Assembly (NCBI GenBank): GCA_021801265.1
Contig: JAJYYE010000008.1
Span: forward strand, 34,783 to 98,782
Length of the DNA stretch: 64,000 nucleotides
Direction of reading: 5' to 3'
Origin: Pseudomonadota bacterium
GTDB taxonomy: Bacteria > Pseudomonadota > Gammaproteobacteria > Halothiobacillales > Halothiobacillaceae
Below are positions 58,336 through 64,000 of this stretch, piece after piece; position 1 is the stretch's first letter; the number at the start of each line of letters is the position of its first letter. The notes beneath the pieces are model-generated. The model made no database searches. It had not been told where the DNA came from and was given only the letters and a program-made list of their open reading frames with translations. The position numbers and the translations under genes were made by a program.

Positions 58336-59214
58336 ATGCATGAGTTCGAGCATATGAAACTTATGAGTTTAGAAAACGCTATCTACAGGGGCTCAACCGT
58401 GGCCCTACTCACCCAGCACGGCAAAGAGCAAGTCGTCGCTCCTCTACTAGCCTCCGCCATCGGTTGCCGAGTGAGGCGGGTGGCGGGGTACGATACCGAC
58501 CTGCTGGGCACGTTCACACGCGACATTCCGCGTCCGGGCACGCAACTCGAGGCGGCGCGGAAAAAGGCGCGCCTCGGCATGGAGCTGGCGGGGTCGCCTC
58601 TCGGGCTCGCCAGCGAGGGCAGCTTCGGGCCGGATCCGTTCATCAGGATGTTTTCCTGGAACGTGGAGATGATCGTCTGGATCGACGATACGCTGGGTAT
58701 TGAAGTGGTTGGTGTGGCCTCGGGCAAGACCAGTTTCTCTCATCTGCTCACCGTAAACTGGGAGGAGGCCGAGACATTCGCCCGCGCGGCGGGTTTTCCC
58801 GAACACGGCCTGGTGGTGCGCCCTCAGCACGAGGACGATCCCCGCATCCGCAAAGGCATTGCCGACTGGGAAACGCTGCGCGAGGCCTTTCGCTGGGCCT
58901 GCGGCGAAGCGAGCAACGGGCGTGCCTTTCTGGAAACCGATGTGCGCGCCCACATGAATCCCACTCGCATGGAGATAATTGCCCAGGCTACACAGGATCT
59001 CGCACGCAAGCTTTGCACCCTATGCCCAGTCTGCAACACGCCCGGATTCCAGATCATGGAGCGCGTCCCCGGCCTGCCCTGCGGGGATTGCGGCGCCCCA
59101 ACCCGGGAAACCCGAGCGGACATCCACCATTGCGGCAGATGCGGCCACCAAGTGACGATGGAGCGCACGGAGAAGGCGGCACCGGCGGGCCGTTGCGACT
59201 TCTGCAACCCGTGA
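58336..59214 (+). CDS. DUF6671-like protein with C-terminal zinc ribbon
   Basis: A 292-residue protein. The N-terminal half begins RGSTVALLTQHGKEQVVAPLL and contains ARKKARLGMELAGSPLGLASEGSFG, the core of DUF6671. The C-terminal 65 residues carry four Cys pairs (CPVCNTPGF, CGDCGAP, CGRCGHQ, CDFCNP), a zinc-ribbon-like module. Function unknown. AAGGG lies about 8 nt before ATG 58336. Downstream of dabA but separated by 115 nt, so co-transcription is uncertain. Confidence 0.75.
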   Translation: MHEFEHMKLMSLENAIYRGSTVALLTQHGKEQVVAPLLASAIGCRVRRVAGYDTDLLGTFTRDIPRPGTQLEAARKKARLGMELAGSPLGLASEGSFGPDPFIRMFSWNVEMIVWIDDTLGIEVVGVASGKTSFSHLLTVNWEEAETFARAAGFPEHGLVVRPQHEDDPRIRKGIADWETLREAFRWACGEASNGRAFLETDVRAHMNPTRMEIIAQATQDLARKLCTLCPVCNTPGFQIMERVPGLPCGDCGAPTRETRADIHHCGRCGHQVTMERTEKAAPAGRCDFCNP

Positions 59215-59439
59215 GACCGAAGCGCATGGGAATGGATCGCACCACGAGAGCGAGCGCCCATGAAATGCGGCTCGGTCAAGTAACGAGCCTGCTGCTCCTT
59301 TTTTTATCCATACGGCGGGCGACCTCGATCCCGCCTGCCGACTGGTCAGAGCTGCCTGCGGCCCGAAAAGTTCAAACAGAGAGACAATGTACCCGTTGGA
59401 ACCAAGGACACCCGAATACCCCGCCCCGTTGGACCCGGC
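59215..59439. other. Gap between the DUF6671 gene and pyrC
   Basis: No gene seen. GC-rich, with no clear promoter or terminator except a CTTTTTTTATC stretch near 59297. Confidence 0.4.
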
Positions 59440-60495
59440 ATGTCGGTGCAAACTGTGACTCGCCTGACCCTCACCCGCCCCGACGACTGGCACCTGCACC
59501 TGCACCTGCGCGATGGTGAAGTGTTGGCCTCGGTGCTCCCCGACACGGCGCGGCGGTTTGCGCGCGCCATCGTCATGCCCAATCTGAAGCCGCCCGTGAC
59601 CACGACGGAGCAGGCGCTGGCTTACCGCGAGCGCATCCTGGCGGCTTTGCCGGAGAGTATGTCGTTCGAGCCGCTGATGACACTCCACCTCACCGAGGAC
59701 ACCGCGCCGTCCGAGATCGCCAAGGCCAGAACAAGCGGTTTCGTGCATGCGGTCAAGTATTACCCGGCGGACGCGACCACCAACTCCGAGTTTGGCGTGG
59801 CCGATATCAAGCGCTGCTACCCGCTGTTCGCCGCGATGGAGCGGCACGATCTGCCGCTGCTCATGCACGGCGAGGTGACCGATCCCGCCGTGGACATTTT
59901 CGACCGCGAGGCGGTATTCATCGAGCGCCAGCTGGCGCCGCTGGTGCGCGCGTTTCCCGGCCTGCGCATGGTGCTGGAGCACATCACCACGCGCGCGGCG
60001 GTCGAGTTCGTCAGCCAGGCCCCGAACAATGTCGCGGCGACCATCACCGCGCACCACCTGCTGCTCAATCGCAACGCGATGTTCGAAGGGGGCTTGAGGC
60101 CGCACCATTACTGCCTGCCGCTCTTGAAGCGCGAGGCACACCGCGCAGCGCTCGTCGCCGCCGCCACCGGCGGCGACCCCAAGTTCTTCCTCGGCACCGA
60201 CAGCGCGCCGCACCCGCGCCACGCCAAGGAGTCCGCCTGCGGCTGCGCTGGCATCTATACCGCGCACGCCGCGATCGAGCTCTACGCCGAGGTGTTCGAG
60301 CGGGCCGGTGCGCTCGACCGGCTGGAGGCATTCGCCAGTTTCCACGGCCCCGGCTTCTACCGGCTGCCGCGCAACCGGGACACCCTCACCCTGGAGAAAC
60401 GGAGTTGGACGGTGCCCGAGGAGGTGCATTTCGGGAAGGAAACGGGCGTGCCGCTGCGCGCCGGAAAAACGATTGCGTGGAGACTGGTCAAATGA
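59440..60495 (+). CDS. pyrC: Dihydroorotase (class II, PyrC)
   Basis: A 351-residue homodimeric-type dihydroorotase. [10 protein letters not shown] gives the metal-binding His pair, [16 protein letters not shown] the carbamylated Lys, LMHGEVTD and LEHITT the further metal ligands, and [13 protein letters not shown] the catalytic Asp. It closes dihydroorotate in pyrimidine synthesis. Base composition is much GC-richer than the dab genes, suggesting a different origin. The two strands are open here for more than 500 codons, a by-product of GC-rich coding. Confidence 0.96.
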   Translation: MSVQTVTRLTLTRPDDWHLHLHLRDGEVLASVLPDTARRFARAIVMPNLKPPVTTTEQALAYRERILAALPESMSFEPLMTLHLTEDTAPSEIAKARTSGFVHAVKYYPADATTNSEFGVADIKRCYPLFAAMERHDLPLLMHGEVTDPAVDIFDREAVFIERQLAPLVRAFPGLRMVLEHITTRAAVEFVSQAPNNVAATITAHHLLLNRNAMFEGGLRPHHYCLPLLKREAHRAALVAAATGGDPKFFLGTDSAPHPRHAKESACGCAGIYTAHAAIELYAEVFERAGALDRLEAFASFHGPGFYRLPRNRDTLTLEKRSWTVPEEVHFGKETGVPLRAGKTIAWRLVK

Positions 60496-60597
60496 ACAAG
60501 CGCAATGTTCGCTCGCGACGTCCTCGGCGAGCGTGTGCATTGATACGTAAATTCCCGCCGCGCTTTTGCTGCGGCTTAAATTCTCAGGAGGTTAATA

Positions 60598-62304
60598 ATG
60601 TCTGACAACCGCAGAAGCAAAACCGTCACCCAGGGCGTGCAGCGCTCGCCCAACCGCGCCCTGCTGCGCGCGGTTGGGTTTGGTGATAAGGACTTCGACA
60701 AACCCATCGTCGGCGTGGCGAACGCGCACAGCACCATTACGCCGTGCAATATGGGCATCGGTGCATTAGCCGCGCGTGCGGAATCTGCCCTCAAAGCGGT
60801 TGGTGCAATGCCGCAGACGTTTGGCACCATCACCATTTCCGACGGCATTTCGATGGGTACCGAGGGCATGAAATATTCGCTGGTGTCGCGCGAGGTGATC
60901 GCGGATTCCATCGAAACGGTGTGCAGCGGTCAGAGTATGGATGGCGTGCTCGCTCTTGGCGGCTGCGACAAGAATATGCCGGGCGCGATGATCGCCATCG
61001 CCCGCATGAACATTCCGGCGATATTTGTCTACGGTGGCACCATCAAGCCGGGCCATTACAAAGGCCGCGATCTCACCATCGTGAGCGCATTCGAAGCGGT
61101 CGGTGAGTACACCGCGCATAAAATTGACGAACACGAGCTGTTGGAGATCGAGCGCCGCGCCTGTCCGGGCGCGGGTTCCTGCGGCGGCATGTTTACCGCC
61201 AACACCATGTCTTCCATCTTCGAGGCGATGGGCATGAGCCTGCCGTATTCCTCGACCATGGCGAACGAGGATGAAGAAAAGGCCGTGAGCGCGGAGCAAT
61301 CTGCGGAAGTTTTAGTGAACGCAATCAAAAAACAAATCCTGCCGCAGCAGATATTGACGCGTCAGGCATTTGAAAACGCGATTGCGGTGGCCATGGCGGT
61401 GGGCGGCTCCACCAATGCGGTGTTGCATCTGCTCGCCATCGCGCACGCCATGAAGGTGCCGCTCACGATTGATGACTTCGAGACCATACGTGCGCGCGTG
61501 CCGGTGCTGTGCGATATAAAACCGTCGGGCCGTTATGTCGCCACCGATTTGCATCGGGCGGGCGGCATTCCACAGGTGATGAAGATATTGCTCGCGCACG
61601 GCGTGTTGCACGGTGATGCGCTGACCATTACCGGTCAGACCGTTGCAGAAATTTTAAAGGATGTGTCAGCGGAGCCTAGAGAAGATCAGGATGTGATCCG
61701 CCCGTGGAATAACCCCATATATGCGCAAGGACACCTCGCCATCCTGAAGGGCAATCTCGCGCCGGAAGGCGCGGTGGCAAAAATCAGCGGCTTCAAACGG
61801 GTAAAAATCACCGGCCCGGCGCGCGTGTTTGAGTCCGAGGAGTCTTGCATGGAAGCGATCCTGGCGAAGAAAATCAAACCCGGCGATATCGTCGTCATCC
61901 GCTACGAAGGCCCCAAGGGCGGGCCCGGCATGCGCGAAATGCTGTCGCCCACCTCCACCCTCGTCGGCGAAGGCCTGGGCGATTCGGTCGGTCTCATCAC
62001 CGACGGGCGATTTTCCGGCGCCACCTACGGCATGGTGGTCGGGCATGTCGCGCCGGAAGCCGCAGTGGGCGGCACGATTGCGCTGGTCAACGAGGGGGAC
62101 TCGATTACCATTGACGCGGAACAGAACTTGCTGCAACTCAATCTGCCTGACGAAGAAATCGCACGCCGCCGCGACGCTTGGCAACCTCCTGCGCCCCACT
62201 ACACGCGCGGCGTGTTGGCGAAATACGCCAAGCTAGTGTCCTCGGCAAGCAAGGGGGCCGTGACTGATTATAGGATGTACCAATTGACGACGATTGACCT
62301 GTAG
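60598..62304 (+). CDS. ilvD: Dihydroxy-acid dehydratase
   Basis: A 568-residue IlvD, the shorter form. Cluster cysteines occur in [13 protein letters not shown] and [28 protein letters not shown] and the C-terminal [14 protein letters not shown] are conserved. It makes the keto-acid precursors of valine, leucine and isoleucine. AGGAGG lies 6 nt before the ATG, an unusually strong ribosome-binding site. Moderately GC-rich. Confidence 0.97.
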   Translation: MSDNRRSKTVTQGVQRSPNRALLRAVGFGDKDFDKPIVGVANAHSTITPCNMGIGALAARAESALKAVGAMPQTFGTITISDGISMGTEGMKYSLVSREVIADSIETVCSGQSMDGVLALGGCDKNMPGAMIAIARMNIPAIFVYGGTIKPGHYKGRDLTIVSAFEAVGEYTAHKIDEHELLEIERRACPGAGSCGGMFTANTMSSIFEAMGMSLPYSSTMANEDEEKAVSAEQSAEVLVNAIKKQILPQQILTRQAFENAIAVAMAVGGSTNAVLHLLAIAHAMKVPLTIDDFETIRARVPVLCDIKPSGRYVATDLHRAGGIPQVMKILLAHGVLHGDALTITGQTVAEILKDVSAEPREDQDVIRPWNNPIYAQGHLAILKGNLAPEGAVAKISGFKRVKITGPARVFESEESCMEAILAKKIKPGDIVVIRYEGPKGGPGMREMLSPTSTLVGEGLGDSVGLITDGRFSGATYGMVVGHVAPEAAVGGTIALVNEGDSITIDAEQNLLQLNLPDEEIARRRDAWQPPAPHYTRGVLAKYAKLVSSASKGAVTDYRMYQLTTIDL

Positions 62305-62369
62305 GTCGCGAGAGTCAAAAAGGTTAATGCGACAGAACCCGATTTGACGCTCTACATCCACACTACCGT

Positions 62370-62520
62370 GGCGCCCCGCCCCTCTACGTTGATGGGGTCA
62401 AAACGGTGACGCTCAAAGGCGAGCGTATCGCAGAAGATTTTCAACGGATTATGTCAGGACGCGTTATGGGCAAAATGAGCGATAAAATTCAAGCAATCAG
62501 CGGGATGAACGATGCCATCC
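62370..62520 (+). pseudogene. Relic of an ispG-hisS junction
   Basis: One frame reads PLYVDGVKTVTLKGERIAED then FQRIM, the C-terminus of IspG (HMBPP synthase), and 20 codons later MSDKIQAISGMNDAI, the start of HisS. ispG and hisS are neighbours in many Proteobacteria, so this looks like a truncated piece of that pair. Neither gene is whole, and no start or stop of the right kind is present. Confidence 0.5.
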
Positions 62521-62538
62521 GTTTTTGGAGTTCGAATT

Positions 62539-63552
62539 TCATGATTCCTTTCCATCGATCAGCATCGCATCCCCGTAGCTGAAAAAACGGTAGCGCTGCT
62601 CTATGGCATGCCGGTAAGCGCAGCGGATGGCCTCAATCCCGGAAAAAGCCGAAACAAGCATCAACAAAGTCGACTTGGGAAGATGGAAATTGGTGAGCAG
62701 GCGGTCGACGACCTGGAACCGGTAGCCGGGGGTGATAAAAATCGAAGTCTCCCCTTCGAGATTTCCTTGAGTGGCGACGGATTCCAATGTCCGCAATGCG
62801 GTCGTGCCGACAGAAATCACACGCCCCCCATTTTCTTTCACCCGCCTGATCGCATCCAGAGTTTCCGTCGGCACATGAAAAACCTCGCTGTGCATCTTGT
62901 GATCAAGGATGTTCTCGGCCCGCACGGGCTGGAAGGTGCCCGCGCCGACATGGAGCGTCACGTAGGCGATCGTGACGCCCATTTCCCTGATGGCTTCCAG
63001 CAAGGGCTCGTCGAAGTGCAGCCCGGCGGTTGGGGCGGCAACTGACCCAGGCTTCTTCGCATAGACGGTCTGGTATCGCTCCTCGTCAAACTCGCTCGCA
63101 ACATGGGAAATATAGGGCGGAAGGGGCAGATGCCCATATGCTTCCAATAGAGCCAAAACGCTTTCTTCGAAAGAAAGAACATAAAAATCGTCCCGTCTCT
63201 CGACAACTCTGGCTTTCACGCCACCTTCGAAAACAAGGGCTGAATCGGGTTTCGGGGAATGGCTCGCCCGAATCGAAGCCAATACGCGATGTTGATCCAG
63301 AACGCGTTCGACCAATGCCTCGATTTTCCCGCCGCTCTCCTTCTTTCCGAAAAGCCTCGCCTTGATGACTTTCGTATCGTTGAAAACCATCACGTCGCCC
63401 GGATTCAAAAACTGCGGCAGATCCCTGAATGTGCAATCCGAGAGCGAACCTCTCCCGTCCATGGTCAGAAGGCGACTCGAACTCCGCACATCAAGTGGCG
63501 CCTGTGCGATCAATTCGGGGGGAAGATGAAAATCGAAATCATGGAGCTTCAT
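62539..63552 (-). CDS. queA: S-adenosylmethionine:tRNA ribosyltransferase-isomerase QueA
   Basis: A 337-residue QueA, catalysing transfer of the ribosyl moiety of SAM to preQ1-tRNA in queuosine synthesis. Motifs: [72 protein letters not shown] and [17 protein letters not shown]. Start 63552 (MKLHDFDF) is the family start. Faces ilvD and the LysR gene; no tgt gene next to it. Confidence 0.97.
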   Translation of the reverse strand: MKLHDFDFHLPPELIAQAPLDVRSSSRLLTMDGRGSLSDCTFRDLPQFLNPGDVMVFNDTKVIKARLFGKKESGGKIEALVERVLDQHRVLASIRASHSPKPDSALVFEGGVKARVVERRDDFYVLSFEESVLALLEAYGHLPLPPYISHVASEFDEERYQTVYAKKPGSVAAPTAGLHFDEPLLEAIREMGVTIAYVTLHVGAGTFQPVRAENILDHKMHSEVFHVPTETLDAIRRVKENGGRVISVGTTALRTLESVATQGNLEGETSIFITPGYRFQVVDRLLTNFHLPKSTLLMLVSAFSGIEAIRCAYRHAIEQRYRFFSYGDAMLIDGKES

Positions 63553-63652
63553 ATTGGTCATTTTTCATTTTCGGGTTCTGTTGATCAAATTCCGCGATGT
63601 TCTCCTTGGAACAGCCGGTCGTTCAGGCGAAAAGAATGGCGAAGCTCCCCGC

Positions 63653-64000
63653 TCACCCAGACGATGGCTGCCGCCTCTTGCGCCCGGCAGGGGCCGCAAT
63701 GGCATGAGATTGGGGCTGATTGAACTGGTACGCGGGCGCGGCGGCGAACAGGTATTCCATGAATGCCCTGGTGGCCGGGGTAAGCTGCTTTCCCGCCGGG
63801 TAGACCACGTACCACTTGCGCTTCAACGGAAAACCATGCACGTCGAGTACCGCGAGCTCCGCGCGCAGCGTATTGGCGGACAAAACAGCCACACCCAAAC
63901 CACCGGCCACTACCTGCTTGACGGCCTCGTTGCTGCCCAACTCCATGCGCGCCTTGAGAACAACACCGTGCCGCTCGAAGAACTTCTCGGCGGCCAGGCG
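63653..64000 (-). CDS. LysR-type regulator, C-terminal part (5' end outside window)
   Basis: A frame open to the right edge covers the effector-binding domain of a LysR-type regulator. LAAEKFFERHGVVLKARMEL precedes GSNEAVKQVVAGGLGVAVLS and WYVVYPAGKQLTPATRAFMEYL, the pattern of CbbR-like proteins. An alanine- and arginine-rich tail (AIAAPAGRKRRQPSSG) ends it. The helix-turn-helix lies outside the window, so it is not known whether the gene is whole. Confidence 0.85.
   Translation of the reverse strand, partial: RLAAEKFFERHGVVLKARMELGSNEAVKQVVAGGLGVAVLSANTLRAELAVLDVHGFPLKRKWYVVYPAGKQLTPATRAFMEYLFAAAPAYQFNQPQSHAIAAPAGRKRRQPSSG

Noticed and set aside
59020..60540. 506-codon frame on the minus strand opposite pyrC
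   Set aside because: It is a by-product of GC-rich codon use; the plus strand encodes an unmistakable dihydroorotase.
53689..64000. LysR stub at 53.7 kb and LysR end at 63.7 kb as two halves of one split gene
   Set aside because: Both are on the minus strand, but the N-terminal piece lies left of the C-terminal piece, the wrong order for a simple insertion, and the right gene continues past the window with its own N-terminus expected there.

Overview
The window looks like chromosome of a chemolithoautotrophic, sulfur-oxidiser-like gammaproteobacterium, most likely close to Halothiobacillus. This rests on gene content: an adjacent dabB-dabA pair (inorganic carbon accumulation), CbbR-like LysR sequences, a dnaG-rpoD-tRNA-Ile2 order typical of Gammaproteobacteria, and a pcm-like gene next to tolC. 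No rRNA is present, so the genus is an inference. Most of the window is compact housekeeping sequence.

Layout. 1-8.6 kb: end of a DUF1244 gene, a small CDF-like transporter, a secreted unknown, a spermidine-synthase-like protein, peroxiredoxin, thiC with a TPP riboswitch, a PCMT-family methyltransferase, tolC and murU. 8.6-24 kb: a surface polysaccharide locus with an initiating sugar-phosphate transferase, five glycosyltransferase genes (one a GT2-GT4 fusion), an epimerase, a DUF1796-like protein, and a tightly overlapping operon wzm-wzt-rfbB-rfbD-rfbA-rfbC (dTDP-rhamnose synthesis plus ABC export). Its middle is conspicuously AT-rich. 24-29 kb: an accessory block with a short integron cassette array (three attC-like sites, no intI in the window) carrying a DUF5677-like gene and a KAP-type P-loop NTPase, then a P4-type tyrosine integrase beside a tRNA-Gly/Val/Asp cluster. 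29-46 kb: antiporter, nadA, an ATPase/DUF4276 pair threaded by 4-nt overlaps into the nadA transcription unit, aspS, DUF502, DUF3429, uracil-DNA glycosylase, chemoreceptor, CBS and HPP proteins, BI-1 family protein, SDR, cardiolipin synthase, Sel1 protein. 46-52.4 kb: dnaG, rpoD, tRNA-Ile2(CAT), an EAL phosphodiesterase.

52.4-64 kb is a patchwork. It holds a dead Aer-type PAS gene, an IS3 OrfB tail, a Tn3-family resolvase, a stub of a Tn3 TnpA start fused to the N-terminal stub of a LysR/CbbR-type gene, then the dabB-dabA operon, a DUF6671 protein, a GC-rich pyrC, ilvD, a relic resembling an ispG/hisS junction, queA and the end of a LysR-type gene. The dab operon appears to have lost its divergent regulator through transposon-associated deletion.

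The most interesting candidates for little-described biology are the cassette-borne KAP NTPase and DUF5677 genes, the ATPase/DUF4276 pair (both plausible defence modules), and the six-fold TGACGGTA array at the start of the integrase gene. All assignments come from reading the sequence; no database search was run.
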